Counted from the stretch's first letter, positions 45,240 to 55,875 are shown. The stretch: DNA of 64,000 bases from Chitinispirillales bacterium ANBcel5 (GCA_029688955.1 JARUKZ010000013.1:44681-108680), one strand, 5' to 3'. The notes: generated by a model from the sequence alone, not told the origin. Translations and numbers: made by a program.

Positions 45240-46757
45240 TTAGCTTATAAACAGCAATTTAGTGGAAAAGTTAGGGTCACTGGTAAGGTTTACACCTATT
45301 TTTCTCAAACCTGCCTCATCACCCGGGGTAGGAATATGGGTCATGTGCACTTCACAGTTTCTTAACTCTTTGAGTTTTGTGAGTGCCATTTCAGCCGCCG
45401 GGTTAGAGATAGCACTTATACCAAGGGCTATCAATGTTTCGTCAAGATCAAGACTGACCTTTTTACCTTCAAGTATATATTTTTTTAATCTTGCAAGTGA
45501 TTCTGTTATATTAGGTGGCAAAAGATGCATCTCTTCGGGAATGCCAGCAATGTGTTTTGTGGCGTTTAATACCAGGCTTGAAGCCGCATGCATCAGCGGG
45601 GAGTTCGACCCTGTTATTATTGTGCCGTCCATAAGCTCTATTGCCGCGCCACAATAGATCCCCTCATTCCCTTTTCCCTTATGCTTTGCCTCGACAGCAG
45701 CTTCTCGTGCCGGAAGCACAACAGAGCGCTGTTCTATCTCTGCGCCCAAGTCGCTAAGTATTAGTTCTATTCTCTGCTGTGTTTCTATTTCTACAAGACC
45801 AATCGCGTATTCACAAGCACTTCTAAAATACCTTCTGATAATCTCCTGTTTTGCAGCTTCTCTTACTACCGAATCATCGGTTATTCCAAAAGCTACCCTG
45901 TTTACACCCATATCAGTTGGAGAGCGATAGATGGATGGTTTACCTGTAATGCGCTCAATGATTCGTTTCAGGAGCGGAAATGCTTCAGTGTCTCTGTTAT
46001 AATTAACCGCAACATTTCCGTATGCTTCAAGGTGGAAATGATCGATCAGGTTTACATCTTTAAGGTCGGCGGTCGCGCTTTCGTAGGCAACATTTACTTC
46101 ATGCTTCAGCGAGAGATTCCATACTGGAAATGTTTCAAACTTTGCGTAACCGCTTTCTATACCACGCTTATGGTCATGATACAACTGAGAGAGGCATGTA
46201 GCAAGTTTCCCGCTTCCAGGTCCCGGGCCTGTTACCACAACAATCGGTTTTGTCGTTTCTATATAGGCATTTGACCCATACCCTTCCTGGCTCACGATGG
46301 TTTCAACATCTCCAGGGTAACCTTTTGTGAATCCATGGGTGAAGACTTTTACACCACGTCTCTCAAGTTTGCTTTTAAATGCCTTTGCAGCAGCTTGTTT
46401 CTCGTATCGGGTGATAACTATCGCTGCTACGTTTATATCCCATTCACTAAGATCATCGATAAGCTTGAGTGCGTCAGAATCGTACGTGATGCCAAAATCG
46501 GCTCTGATCTTTTTCCGTTCGATGTCTCCAGCATAAATACATAGTATAACCTCAGCATTGTCTTTTAGCTTCTGCAACAGACGCATTTTAACATTGGGGT
46601 CAAAACCAGGAAGAACTCTGGCAGCATGGTAATCGTAGAGAAGTTTACCGCCAAATTCAAGATAAAGCTTGTTTTGAAACAAGCTTACACGTTCTTTAAT
46701 TGCGTTTAGTTGTTGTTCAAGATACTTTTCGTTGTCAAATCCAACAGGGTGTGGCAT
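45240..46757 (-). CDS. UPF0371 (DUF1846) family protein
   Basis: This 505-residue protein begins MPHPVGFDNEKYLEQQ, the usual N-terminus of the family. A TTG at 46802 next to the carB stop with GGAG before it is a possible longer start. The family signature GPGPGSGKLATCLSQLYHD (about residues 190-208) looks like a P-loop-like phosphate-binding turn. Further family motifs are MGVNRVAFGI and EGIYCGAAIELMDG. The biochemical function is not established. Its position inside a run of carbamoyl-phosphate and PRPP genes suggests a role in nucleotide or amide-nitrogen metabolism. Confidence 0.85.
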   Translation of the reverse strand: MPHPVGFDNEKYLEQQLNAIKERVSLFQNKLYLEFGGKLLYDYHAARVLPGFDPNVKMRLLQKLKDNAEVILCIYAGDIERKKIRADFGITYDSDALKLIDDLSEWDINVAAIVITRYEKQAAAKAFKSKLERRGVKVFTHGFTKGYPGDVETIVSQEGYGSNAYIETTKPIVVVTGPGPGSGKLATCLSQLYHDHKRGIESGYAKFETFPVWNLSLKHEVNVAYESATADLKDVNLIDHFHLEAYGNVAVNYNRDTEAFPLLKRIIERITGKPSIYRSPTDMGVNRVAFGITDDSVVREAAKQEIIRRYFRSACEYAIGLVEIETQQRIELILSDLGAEIEQRSVVLPAREAAVEAKHKGKGNEGIYCGAAIELMDGTIITGSNSPLMHAASSLVLNATKHIAGIPEEMHLLPPNITESLARLKKYILEGKKVSLDLDETLIALGISAISNPAAEMALTKLKELRNCEVHMTHIPTPGDEAGLRKIGVNLTSDPNFSTKLLFIS

Positions 46758-46802
46758 TGAGAAAATGATTCCTTCTCTGAAAAAAGTGATAACTGCTGCC
46801 AA

Positions 46803-49800
46803 TCAACTCCACATTAACCGTCTGCTCTCAACAAACCTTTTACTATCAACTCGTGAACCGCTACCCGATTCATCATAGCGCTGCAGAGATTTAACGGAAA
46901 ATCCGGTGCGCTCAAGTGAATCAATCCCACTTATCGCAGCCTGTGCACCCTCCAGAGTCGTTATGTAGGGAATGCCCTGGCTAATAGCAGCACTGCGGAT
47001 AGGTTTGGAATCTATTTGGGATTTTCTTCCAGCGGGAACATTAATTATAAAATCGACATCCCCGCCCTTTATAAGATCCACAATATCTGGTTTCCCTTCA
47101 CCGATTTTTGGAATCATCTTGGCATTTATCCCATTGGAACTTAATACACGCCACGTTCCTTCAGAAGCATAGATTTTAAACCCCATGGCTGCAACACTTT
47201 TCACCATAAATATGATGTTTCGTCGCATACTGTTTTTTACACTGATAAATACCGATCCACGTCTTGGAAGCTTATTGCCAGCAGCTTCCTGGCTTTTGGC
47301 AAACGCGAGGCCAAAATCCTTATCAAGCCCCATAACTTCACCGGTTGATTTCATTTCGGGACCTAAAATAATATCAGCACCTCTGAACTTATTAAAAGGC
47401 AGTACCGATTCTTTTACTGCATAATAGTCGATCTGCTTTTCCTGTGCTTCTTCGATTTGGGATAGCTTCTGGCCACCCATCACCTTTGCCGCTATTTTGG
47501 CCCAGGGCACACCAACTGCCTTTGATACAAAGGGTACGGTTCGTGATGCGCGGGGGTTTACTTCAAGCACATACACCAAATCCTCTTTTACTGCAAACTG
47601 AATATTGAGCAGGCCAATAACTTTAAGCTCTGTTGCAATCTCAACGGTGATACGACGAATTTCAGAAATGATTCTGGGAGAAAGAGTGTGGGGGGGCAGA
47701 ACACAGGCGCTGTCCCCGGAATGGATACCGGCTTCTTCAATATGCTCCATAATTCCGCAGATCATTGTACTCTTGCTATCACTGATTGCATCCACATCCA
47801 CCTCAATGGCATCACCGATGAATTTATCTATTAAAACCGGTCTGTTTTCTCCAACAGTCTGTGCCTCAACGATAAAGGATTTTAACTCTTGGTGATCATA
47901 TACAATCTTCATAGCTCTTCCGCCAAGCACATAAGAGGGACGTAGCAGCACCGGATATCCTATAGATTCTGCAATGCTGAGTGCTTCTTTAGTGGATTGT
48001 GCTATGCCGTTTGGTGGCTGGGATACATCTATTTTTCTAAGTAAAGCTGCGAATTCATCTCTGTCCTCTGCACGTTGTATCGACTCAACACTTGTTCCGA
48101 TAATCGGAGCACCTGCCTGCATCAGTTTTAAAGCAAGATTAAGCGGAGTTTGGCCGCCAAACTGAATGATCACCCCTGAAGGTTTCTCTTTATCGATGAT
48201 GTTCATCACATCTTCAAATGTCAGGGGCTCAAAATAGAGTTTATCACTTGTATCATAATCGGTACTGACTGTTTCGGGGTTGGAATTGACCATTATCGAC
48301 TCTATTCCAAGCTCTTTTAAGGCAAATGATGCCTGACAACAACAGTAGTCAAACTCGATACCCTGACCGATACGATTGGGACCACCACCCAGAATCACAA
48401 TTTTTTTGTTATCGGTGGCTACACTCTCATCTTCCCATTCGTACGTAGAGTAGTAATAGGGGGTATACGCTTTAAATTCAGCTGCACAGGTATCTACAAG
48501 TTTATAGGTGGGGATAATACCAAGCTCTTTTCTCAGCGCTCGTACCTGCAACTCTTCAACCTTAAGCAGATCCGCTAACTGTGCATCGGAAAACCCAAGC
48601 TTTTTGGCTTTTCTGATGATTTCATGTTTTTTGTTGGTTGTTGCATTAAGAAGTTCAGGGGTGATTTTGGCTTCAAAATCAACAATATCTTTCATATTGT
48701 GGATAAACCAGGGATCGATCCCGGTGGCATCGGCAATTTTTTCGACTGAAATTTGTGAATCGAGAGCCTTACGGATTAAAAACAGCCGGTCGGCTCTGGG
48801 TAATGTGAGCCGCTCAAGCAGTTGCTCAGTTTCACCCTCTTTTGCAGCTTCAAACCCCTTTTTGCCCATTTCAAGTCCACGCAATCCCTTTTGCAGCGCT
48901 TCTTTAAATGTGCGTCCTATAGCCATGGTTTCACCAACTGATTTCATCTGTATACCAAGAGTAGGGTCGGCCTCAGGAAACTTTTCAAAAGTAAAACGTG
49001 GTATCTTAATCACGCAGTAATCAATCGCAGGTTCAAATGATGCCGGTGTTTCCCGTGTTATATCATTGGGAATTTCATCAAGAGTATAGCCAATGGCCAG
49101 TTTAGTGGCAAATTTCGCAATAGGAAACCCCGTTGCTTTACTTGCCAGGGCCGAGCTGCGGCTTACACGCGGGTTCATCTCAATGACCACCATGCGCCCG
49201 CTTTGAGGGTTTACAGCAAACTGCACATTGGAACCACCAGTTTCAACTCCGATTTCCCGGATAATAGCAATCGCTGCATCACGCATCTGCTGGTATTGAC
49301 GATCCGTTAAGGTCTGAGCGGGTGCAACGGTAATACTGTCGCCTGTGTGGATGCCCATGGGGTCAAGGTTCTCAATTGAGCAGATTATAACTACATTATC
49401 TGCTTTGTCACGCATAATCTCGACTTCGTACTCTTTCCAGCCAATAATCGACTCTTCAATCAGTATCTCATTAACGCGGCTGCTGTGAAGGCCATACTGT
49501 GCGGCACGTTCAAAGTCGCTCTCATCGTGAACTATTCCTCCACCAGTTCCGCCCATAGTAAAACTTGGCCTGATGATTAGGGGAAAACCGATTTCATTAG
49601 CAATCTCCCATGCTTCATCAAGATTATAGGCAAAAGCGCTTTTTGGCAGATCAAGCCCCAGGGATGCAATGGCAGCTTTAAACTCACTTCTGTCCTCAGC
49701 CTTTTTAATCGCCTTTTCATTAGCCCCGATAAGTTCGACATTATATCGTCTCAGAACACCATTTTCAGACAGTTCCATCGCAGTATTGAGACCGGTTTGT

Positions 49801-50075
49801 CCTCCTAAAGTAGGCAAAATCGCATCAGGACGCTCTGCGGCGATAATTTTTTCCACTATTTCGGGAGTTATTGGCTCAATATAGGTTTTATCGGCTATTT
49901 GTGGATCGGTCATGATCGTGGCTGGATTAGAGTTTACCAAAATAACCTCAAACCCCTCCTCTTTGAGCGCCTTACAGGCCTGGGTTCCGGAGTAATCAAA
50001 CTCACAGGCTTGCCCGATTATTATCGGCCCGCTGCCTATAATAAGAATCTTTTGTATATCTTCTCTCTTAGGCAT
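46803..50075 (-). CDS. carB: Carbamoyl-phosphate synthase large subunit CarB (E. coli type)
   Basis: The start is ATG 50075 (MPKREDIQ), with AAGGGG just upstream; a longer frame to 50108 lacks a ribosome binding site. The 1090 residues contain two ATP-grasp synthetase halves and the allosteric domain. Active-site strings [20 protein letters not shown] and [15 protein letters not shown], and [27 protein letters not shown] and ASFEP, match the E. coli enzyme closely. It makes carbamoyl phosphate from bicarbonate, ammonia (from CarA) and two ATP for pyrimidines and arginine. It follows carA by 68 bases. Confidence 0.96.
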   Translation of the reverse strand: MPKREDIQKILIIGSGPIIIGQACEFDYSGTQACKALKEEGFEVILVNSNPATIMTDPQIADKTYIEPITPEIVEKIIAAERPDAILPTLGGQTGLNTAMELSENGVLRRYNVELIGANEKAIKKAEDRSEFKAAIASLGLDLPKSAFAYNLDEAWEIANEIGFPLIIRPSFTMGGTGGGIVHDESDFERAAQYGLHSSRVNEILIEESIIGWKEYEVEIMRDKADNVVIICSIENLDPMGIHTGDSITVAPAQTLTDRQYQQMRDAAIAIIREIGVETGGSNVQFAVNPQSGRMVVIEMNPRVSRSSALASKATGFPIAKFATKLAIGYTLDEIPNDITRETPASFEPAIDYCVIKIPRFTFEKFPEADPTLGIQMKSVGETMAIGRTFKEALQKGLRGLEMGKKGFEAAKEGETEQLLERLTLPRADRLFLIRKALDSQISVEKIADATGIDPWFIHNMKDIVDFEAKITPELLNATTNKKHEIIRKAKKLGFSDAQLADLLKVEELQVRALRKELGIIPTYKLVDTCAAEFKAYTPYYYSTYEWEDESVATDNKKIVILGGGPNRIGQGIEFDYCCCQASFALKELGIESIMVNSNPETVSTDYDTSDKLYFEPLTFEDVMNIIDKEKPSGVIIQFGGQTPLNLALKLMQAGAPIIGTSVESIQRAEDRDEFAALLRKIDVSQPPNGIAQSTKEALSIAESIGYPVLLRPSYVLGGRAMKIVYDHQELKSFIVEAQTVGENRPVLIDKFIGDAIEVDVDAISDSKSTMICGIMEHIEEAGIHSGDSACVLPPHTLSPRIISEIRRITVEIATELKVIGLLNIQFAVKEDLVYVLEVNPRASRTVPFVSKAVGVPWAKIAAKVMGGQKLSQIEEAQEKQIDYYAVKESVLPFNKFRGADIILGPEMKSTGEVMGLDKDFGLAFAKSQEAAGNKLPRRGSVFISVKNSMRRNIIFMVKSVAAMGFKIYASEGTWRVLSSNGINAKMIPKIGEGKPDIVDLIKGGDVDFIINVPAGRKSQIDSKPIRSAAISQGIPYITTLEGAQAAISGIDSLERTGFSVKSLQRYDESGSGSRVDSKRFVESRRLMWS

Positions 50076-50143
50076 ACTACCCCTTGCTTGTCCAGGTGAA
50101 CTGGACATGTGTATGGTTGTATTTTGGGTATATGATGTTCACT

Positions 50144-51274
50144 TTAATGTTGCACCTGTTTTTGTTTGGTTTCTGCATGTTTCTGTTCTTCCATCATAGT
50201 GATAAAATCTTCAAAGAGATATCCTGAATCGTGTGGTCCGGGTGATGCTTCCGGATGGTACTGGACGCTAAAGAGCTTTTTTTGGGGCCACGTTAATCCT
50301 TCACAGGTTTGATCATTTAGATTTGTGTGGGACAATGTGGCTCCGCTACTGCTGAGGCTTTGGGTATCAACACAGAACCCATGATTTTGAGACGTTATCT
50401 CCACAACACCGTTACCGTTATTTTTAACAGGGTGGTTAGAGCCCCGGTGTCCGAATTTGAGCTTATAGGTTGTGCCCCCAAGAGCAAGGGAGAGCAATTG
50501 ATGGCCAAGACAAATACCAAACAGAGGACGTTTTCCAATCAACTCTTTGATAGTATCGATTGCATAGGTTACCGCAGATGGATCTCCGGGACCGTTGGAT
50601 AGAAAAATTCCATCCGGATTGTAGGAAAGAATCTCCTCTGCGCTTGTATGGGCAGGCACCACTTTGACCTGGCAGCCCAGCTTTGAAAGTATACGAAGGA
50701 TGTTATATTTAACTCCAAAATCGAGAGCAACCACTGAGTATTTCTTCTCTCCCACCTCAGTGCTATCCCAGGAGTAGGCTTTGGAGCAGGTGACCTCTTT
50801 CACCAAATCTGTACCTTTAAGTCCCTTCCAGGCTTTTGCTTTTTCAACCAGTTTTTCCTTACTGATCTCACTATCACAGGAGCATATAACAGCTTTAAGA
50901 GCTCCCTTCTCACGAATGTGTCGTGTGAGGGCACGGGTATCGATATCTTCTATTCCTATTACATTATTCTCACGCAGATACTCTGAAAGCGACTTTTGTG
51001 AGGTAAAATTAGAGGGATAGCTGCACGCTTCTTTTACTACAAAGCCGCTGACCTGAATCTTTGATGACTCGATATCATCTTCGTTTATTCCGTAATTGCC
51101 GATAAGGGGATTTGTCATGGTGACAATTTGAGAGGAGTAGGAGGGGTCGGTGAGTACTTCCTGATAGCCGCTGAGGCTGGTATTAAAGACAACTTCACCA
51201 ACTGCTTCTCCGGCTGCTCCAAAAGATTCACCCTCAAAAACGGTTCCGTCTTCCAGTGCTATATAGCCTTTCAA
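50144..51274 (-). CDS. carA: Carbamoyl-phosphate synthase small subunit CarA
   Basis: The TTG start at 51274 has GAGGT four bases upstream. The 376-residue protein has the N-terminal CarA domain (EDGTVFEGESFG) and a class I glutaminase domain with nucleophile Cys in LFGICLGHQLL (about 250) and the His/Glu pair in VQYHPEASPG. It is fully equipped to release ammonia from glutamine. It is the first gene of the minus-strand cluster and the only member of it with an intact glutaminase. The leader upstream contains the terminator hairpin at 51362-51408. Confidence 0.95.
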   Translation of the reverse strand: MKGYIALEDGTVFEGESFGAAGEAVGEVVFNTSLSGYQEVLTDPSYSSQIVTMTNPLIGNYGINEDDIESSKIQVSGFVVKEACSYPSNFTSQKSLSEYLRENNVIGIEDIDTRALTRHIREKGALKAVICSCDSEISKEKLVEKAKAWKGLKGTDLVKEVTCSKAYSWDSTEVGEKKYSVVALDFGVKYNILRILSKLGCQVKVVPAHTSAEEILSYNPDGIFLSNGPGDPSAVTYAIDTIKELIGKRPLFGICLGHQLLSLALGGTTYKLKFGHRGSNHPVKNNGNGVVEITSQNHGFCVDTQSLSSSGATLSHTNLNDQTCEGLTWPQKKLFSVQYHPEASPGPHDSGYLFEDFITMMEEQKHAETKQKQVQH

Positions 51275-51361
51275 GAATACCTCGCTTTAAAATGTAAGCA
51301 GAAACTGATCTCTTTCAAATCTCCCTTATTACGGGAGAAAGGCTTAGAAAATGTTTATACC

Positions 51362-51408
51362 AAAAAAAAAAGATACCCTCCCCAGTACTTTTGAGGAGGG
51401 TATCTTTT
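51362..51408 (-). terminator. Strong terminator in the carA leader (candidate attenuator)
   Basis: A perfect 14-base-pair stem (51368-51381 with 51395-51408, core AGATACCCTCC/GGAGGGTATCT) is followed on the minus strand by ten T. No minus-strand gene lies between this hairpin and the plus-strand gene at 51821, so it interrupts the leader of carA itself, about 90 bases before the start codon. A weaker hairpin CTCCC-GGGAG follows at about 51320-51338. A possible promoter is TTGACC (minus strand, near 51521) with an AT-rich -10. Confidence 0.75.
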
Positions 51409-51688
51409 ATGTTGTATGAAAACCATGTAATATCTGCTCGAAATCTGGTGATAAACTCTTACCACCTTGCTAAAAACCCCGATGCCCAGAACAAAATAAT
51501 GTTTTGAAACAAGCATGGTCAATGGAGAAAATAGAGATTATTAAATCAGTGATCCCCAAGAGGGGTGAATATGGATTTTTGTCCTGCCCCTTCTTTCACC
51601 TGATCGTTCTCTTTTGGTTGCAAGTGCCGCAAACTATCCATTGATTCGACATGCTTTGCTCTGAAGGTGGTTTGTTATATTTTAACTG

Positions 51689-51719
51689 TTTGGTTTAACC
51701 AAAAATGGCTCAATTGAGC
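51689..51719. promoter_or_regulatory. Pair of perfect palindromes in divergent promoter region
   Basis: TTTGGTTTAACCAAA (51689-51703) and GCTCAATTGAGC (51708-51719) lie four bases apart between carA and the serine hydrolase gene. They look like operator sites; I do not match them to a known regulator. The rest of the 546-base gap holds the carA leader and no gene. Confidence 0.45.
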
Positions 51720-51820
51720 ATCTATCCACCCTATATTTTTTTTTAAAAAAGTTAGATTCATAAAACTGCATACAAGAGAATTCTGTTTAGAAACTCTCTT
51801 ATATCGGGAGGTAAGCTGGA

Positions 51821-52873
51821 TTGTTGGAGCAGATTAGGTCTTGTTTAAACAAGGCTGTAGAAGAGAAAGTGTTTCCGGGTTGTGTGCTTGCAGTTGAGGT
51901 GTCGGGTAAGCAGCATTTGATTTGTGCGGGTAACTATACCTACCAATCAGATTCACCTGAAATGACTGCTGATTCTGTATTTGACTGCGCTTCCATCACC
52001 AAAGCAATTCCTACAAGCTCTCTTGCCCTGAAGATGGTTGATCAGGGACTCATCAGTTTAGATGAGCAGATGATTAAATTCATTCCGGAGTACAGGGGTA
52101 ACTATAGAGATCAGATAACCATTGCCCACCTGCTCACTCAGACACTTAACTCGGATCTGAGGCTTTCTGCCCTAAAGAACTCCACTGCGCAGCAGATTTT
52201 AGATGCGATATTCTCTCAGCATCTGAAAACACCACCGGGTAAGAGTTTCTGTTACACAAATTCCACCAGTATTCTTTTGGGGATTGTGGTGGAGCGTGTG
52301 TGGGGTAAGGGGTTGCATGAGCTGGCAGCTGAACAGTTTTTTGAGCCTCTTGAGATGAAAAACACTACCTTTTTCCCCGAGAAGCTAAAAAAAGAACGGA
52401 TCGTTCCCACTGAAATAGATCCCTGGAGGGGCAGGGTGATTCAGGGTGAGATACATGATGAGAGCGCATGGATACTTCGTTCTCTTTTCACTGCCGGCTC
52501 TGCAGGCCTTTTCTCTACTGCTCCGGATCTTCTAAAATTCTGTAAGATGCTTTTAAATGGCGGAAATTATGGAACTAAGCATTTCTTTTCCCATGAGATG
52601 GTTGGCAAAATGCATATTGATCAGTTGCCTCATATTGATGGCATAGCAACTGGCCTTGGCTGGGAGCTTGATCAAGAGTACATGGGTTCGCTCAGGAGCA
52701 GAAATACCATTGGAAAGACCGGATTTACCGGAACAGTTGTGATCTGTGACACCACAAAACAGTGTGCTTTGGTGTTGCTGTCAAATTATACCTGGCCAAA
52801 GCGAAAAGCTGACCGTAGTAAGATACACAGTATCAGAAGCCAAATCGCTGATTATGTATTCAAAATGGCATAG
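51821..52873 (+). CDS. Serine hydrolase of the class C beta-lactamase-like family
   Basis: The start is TTG 51821 with GGGAGG nine bases before it. The 350-residue protein has the S-x-x-K motif in CASITKAIP (about residues 57-65) and the Y-x-N motif in CYTNSTS (about 145). No signal peptide is present, so it is probably cytoplasmic and acts on a small ester or peptide rather than beta-lactams. No operon partner; the next gene starts 110 bases later. Confidence 0.82.
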   Translation: MLEQIRSCLNKAVEEKVFPGCVLAVEVSGKQHLICAGNYTYQSDSPEMTADSVFDCASITKAIPTSSLALKMVDQGLISLDEQMIKFIPEYRGNYRDQITIAHLLTQTLNSDLRLSALKNSTAQQILDAIFSQHLKTPPGKSFCYTNSTSILLGIVVERVWGKGLHELAAEQFFEPLEMKNTTFFPEKLKKERIVPTEIDPWRGRVIQGEIHDESAWILRSLFTAGSAGLFSTAPDLLKFCKMLLNGGNYGTKHFFSHEMVGKMHIDQLPHIDGIATGLGWELDQEYMGSLRSRNTIGKTGFTGTVVICDTTKQCALVLLSNYTWPKRKADRSKIHSIRSQIADYVFKMA

Positions 52874-52982
52874 TAGATGCATCTGCTAGTGCATTCATTA
52901 ATAGTGTTATCAATACAAAACTGTTTAAATAAAAAAAATATATAATACCTTTACCCTGAGAAGGTTTGAAAGGAGAACTGTT

Positions 52983-54368
52983 GTGAAGGATTTAAACTTT
53001 TCCAAGACCATAGTGTGCATTGGTGCCGGATATGTCGGTGGACCAACTATGGCCGTTATTGCTGCAAAGTGTCCCCAGTATAAGGTTATAGTGGTTGATA
53101 TTAGCGCGGCGAGAATAAATGCCTGGAATTCAGAAAAACTTCCTATCTATGAACCTGGACTGTATGAAACCGTAAAAGAGGCCAGGGGGCAGAACCTCTT
53201 CTTTTCCACCGATATTGACGGTGCCATCGAAGAGGGTGACATCATATTTGTCTCGGTTAACACTCCTACCAAAACATTCGGTGAAGGGGCTGGTAAGGCT
53301 GCTGACCTTCAGTACTGGGAAAAAACAGCTCGTAACATCGTAAAGGTCGCTACCAGCGATAAAATCATTATAGAAAAGAGTACCTTGCCGGTTAGAACCG
53401 CTCAGGCCATGAGCAGAATTTTAAATGCAAATACCAAAGGTGTACACTTTGAAGTCCTGTCAAATCCGGAGTTTTTGGCTGAAGGAACCGCAATCGCTGA
53501 TCTGGAAAACCCTGACAGGGTTCTTATTGGATCCCAAACTACTGAACAGGGGCTTAAAGCTCGTGAAGAGGTTGTTGAAATCTATGCCAACTGGATACCA
53601 AGAGAGAAAATTCTTACCAGCAATGTGTGGAGCTCAGAGCTTTCTAAACTGGTGGCAAACGCCTTTTTGGCTCAGAGAATTTCATCAATAAACAGTATCT
53701 CTGCGCTGTGTGAAAAAACTGAAGCGGATGTTACTGAGGTGTCCAACGCAATCGGTATGGATTCACGTATCGGTGCCAAGTTTTTAAACCCCAGTGTAGG
53801 TTTTGGAGGCTCGTGCTTCAAAAAAGATATTCTTAACCTGGTTTATATCGCTCAAAGCTATGGGCTCAAAGAGGTCGCCGATTACTGGGAAAGTGTCGTA
53901 GCGATGAATGATTACCAAAAGCGTCGGTTTGTGCGGAACATGACCAGAGTCATGTTTAATACCGTTGCAGGGAAAAGGATTGCCCTTTTTGGGTTTGCGT
54001 TTAAGGCTGATACCGGAGATACACGCGAATCGCCTTCAATTGATATTGCAAAACAACTCATTGATGAGTGTGCACAGGTGGTGATAACAGACCCTCAGGC
54101 ACTTGAAAACGCACGTGTAGATCTTGCTGATCATATCGATAATGTCGAATTTATCGATGATCCTTATGAAGCAGCTAAAGGAGCTCATGCCATAGCGGTG
54201 ATGACTGAATGGGATGAGTACCGGAATCTGGATTACCAACAGATCTTTTCTGTAATGGAACAGCCTGCATTCATTTTCGATGGTCGCAATATCCTCGATC
54301 ACGGCAAACTGCATGAAATTGGCTTTAATGTATTTCCAATCGGCCAGCCAGCACTGAAACATTATTAA
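52983..54368 (+). CDS. ugd: UDP-glucose 6-dehydrogenase
   Basis: The GTG start follows AAAGGAGAA. The 461-residue protein has the NAD-binding [10 protein letters not shown] (about 11-20), the [10 protein letters not shown] segment and the catalytic Cys in [10 protein letters not shown] (about residue 279). Its sequence type ([30 protein letters not shown]) is close to the animal/plant-like UGDH group rather than the short E. coli type. It makes UDP-glucuronate, a precursor for acidic polysaccharides such as the one exported by the 1920-8178 gene set. A shared terminator follows. Confidence 0.93.
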   Translation: MKDLNFSKTIVCIGAGYVGGPTMAVIAAKCPQYKVIVVDISAARINAWNSEKLPIYEPGLYETVKEARGQNLFFSTDIDGAIEEGDIIFVSVNTPTKTFGEGAGKAADLQYWEKTARNIVKVATSDKIIIEKSTLPVRTAQAMSRILNANTKGVHFEVLSNPEFLAEGTAIADLENPDRVLIGSQTTEQGLKAREEVVEIYANWIPREKILTSNVWSSELSKLVANAFLAQRISSINSISALCEKTEADVTEVSNAIGMDSRIGAKFLNPSVGFGGSCFKKDILNLVYIAQSYGLKEVADYWESVVAMNDYQKRRFVRNMTRVMFNTVAGKRIALFGFAFKADTGDTRESPSIDIAKQLIDECAQVVITDPQALENARVDLADHIDNVEFIDDPYEAAKGAHAIAVMTEWDEYRNLDYQQIFSVMEQPAFIFDGRNILDHGKLHEIGFNVFPIGQPALKHY

Positions 54369-54376
54369 AAACAATC

Positions 54377-54405
54377 CTTCCCGGCGCTTTTTGAGTGCCG
54401 GGAAG
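54377..54405. terminator. Bidirectional hairpin between ugd and HIT gene
   Basis: CTTCCCGGC (54377-54385) pairs with GCCGGGAAG (54397-54405) around a loop containing TTTTT. It lies directly between the two convergent stops. Confidence 0.75.
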
Positions 54406-54407
54406 CC

Positions 54408-54854
54408 CTACCCGAAGTTCCCGTTTAACTCCTCTAAAGTTGTATGTATCCGCTCTGCCACCTCTTTGATCTGTGCTTCATCTCTGTAGGGATGTCGAGG
54501 CCAGAAAAACCCTTTAAGACCATCCCCCTTCTTTCTGGGGACAATATGTACATGTAGGTGAGGAACACTTTGGCTCACCTTGTTGTTGATGGCGATAAAT
54601 GTACCCTCAGCACCCATCGCTTTCTCTACTGCAACGGATAGCGTTTTAATACGCATCAAAAAATCGGGTGCCCAGGGATGGATAAGTTCTTCGATACCCG
54701 TTATGTGTTGCCGGGGGATTAAAAGCACATGACCCCAAAAGAGCGGCCGGTTGTCGAGAAATGCCAGTGAGTAGTCGTTTTGCATTACAGTATAGCTGTG
54801 GGTTTTCTGTGAGATTATAGAACAGAATTTGCACCTTTGGGGGCTTGCGGTCAT
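54408..54854 (-). CDS. HIT family nucleotide hydrolase/transferase
   Basis: This 148-residue protein has the histidine triad HLHVHIVPR (about residues 108-116), an N-terminal CKFC pair with further features of zinc-binding HIT proteins, and NDYSLAFLDNRPLFWGH. HIT enzymes hydrolyse AMP-lysine-type or dinucleoside polyphosphate substrates. The RBS AGAGGT lies four bases before the ATG. It is 49 bases downstream of bioB on the same strand and may be cotranscribed. Confidence 0.88.
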   Translation of the reverse strand: MTASPQRCKFCSIISQKTHSYTVMQNDYSLAFLDNRPLFWGHVLLIPRQHITGIEELIHPWAPDFLMRIKTLSVAVEKAMGAEGTFIAINNKVSQSVPHLHVHIVPRKKGDGLKGFFWPRHPYRDEAQIKEVAERIHTTLEELNGNFG

Positions 54855-54903
54855 AGCGACCTCTCTTATAATTGTCTACAAATAGCACTCTTTGAAGCTA
54901 TTT

Positions 54904-55875
54904 CTATTTTCCCTGCAATCTTTTCTCCAGTCCAAGAGCAGCGATCATCTTATCGTCAGCATCCAGCCCGGCTCCAGGAGTGGTAAGATATCCTCCCGAT
55001 ACATAGCCGTTTGCTCCTGCAAAGAAGATCATGCTCTGCAACGGACCAAGATTAACCTCTCTGCCACCACATACTTTTATCGTTTTTTGGGGCATAGCAA
55101 GGCGAAACAGGGATACAATCTTAAGAAGCTCAAGGGGAGATTCCTCAGGAGAGCGCAAACGTGTCCCAGGTACTGCGTTTAGGAAATTTATCGGAACAGT
55201 ATCCACATCAAGCCCTTTAAGTTCCCGGCAAAACTCTACTCTCTGCTCCCATGATTCTCCCATACCAAAGATTCCGCCACAGCAAACCGAAAGTCCGTTC
55301 TCTTTGGCTCTTTTAACCGTATCCACCCTTTCCTGATAAGTGTGAGTGGTTACTATCTGAGGGAAAAATGAACGACTGGTTTCGAGGTTGTGGTTGTAAC
55401 ATACCACCCCTGCATCACGCAACATGGCAAACTCCTCCTTGGTGAGAAGGCCAAGAGATGCATGTTTCTCTCCTTTGCATGAAGAAAGAGCGTGGCAAAT
55501 TGTTTGAAGCTCTTTTGGATTTAGCTTTTTTCCGCTGGATACAACACAGAAGGGAAAACCTTTTGCAAATGAATCCTCACACCCTCTTTTTATCTCTTCG
55601 GGGTCAGTGAGGTCTTTAACACTAACCGAGCTGCTGTTGTGTGCCGATTGTGTACAGAATGCACAATCTTCAGAGCAGTTGCCCGATTTTATATTCATCA
55701 GTGTGCAGGGATCGACTTCTGTACTGCAATACTCGCTTCTAACAAGATCTGCAGCTGCAAAAAGAGGCATGACCCTGTCTACAGGCCAGTTGGCAATGGT
55801 TAGATAATCTGAGTCGCCAAGTTTGCCGGCAACCGATTTATGAAAAAGCTCATCTGCTGTTTTAAGATAATCCAT
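54904..55875 (-). CDS. bioB: Biotin synthase BioB
   Basis: This radical SAM enzyme of 323 residues carries the cluster motif CSEDCAFCTQS (about residues 65-75) and the family motif VCCGGIFGMGE. It inserts sulfur into dethiobiotin. The C-terminal TTPGAGLDADDKMI is typical. It is the last gene of the biotin operon and starts two bases after the esterase gene. Confidence 0.96.
   Translation of the reverse strand: MDYLKTADELFHKSVAGKLGDSDYLTIANWPVDRVMPLFAAADLVRSEYCSTEVDPCTLMNIKSGNCSEDCAFCTQSAHNSSSVSVKDLTDPEEIKRGCEDSFAKGFPFCVVSSGKKLNPKELQTICHALSSCKGEKHASLGLLTKEEFAMLRDAGVVCYNHNLETSRSFFPQIVTTHTYQERVDTVKRAKENGLSVCCGGIFGMGESWEQRVEFCRELKGLDVDTVPINFLNAVPGTRLRSPEESPLELLKIVSLFRLAMPQKTIKVCGGREVNLGPLQSMIFFAGANGYVSGGYLTTPGAGLDADDKMIAALGLEKRLQGK

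Noticed and set aside
51275..51540. PyrR-type or known riboswitch in the carA leader
   Set aside because: I could not match the leader to a PyrR binding loop or to a riboswitch consensus; only the terminator itself is supported.
51689..51703. BirA (biotin repressor) operator
   Set aside because: The palindrome lacks the long spacer of BirA sites and is about 9 kb from the biotin operon; no such site was seen upstream of bioC either.
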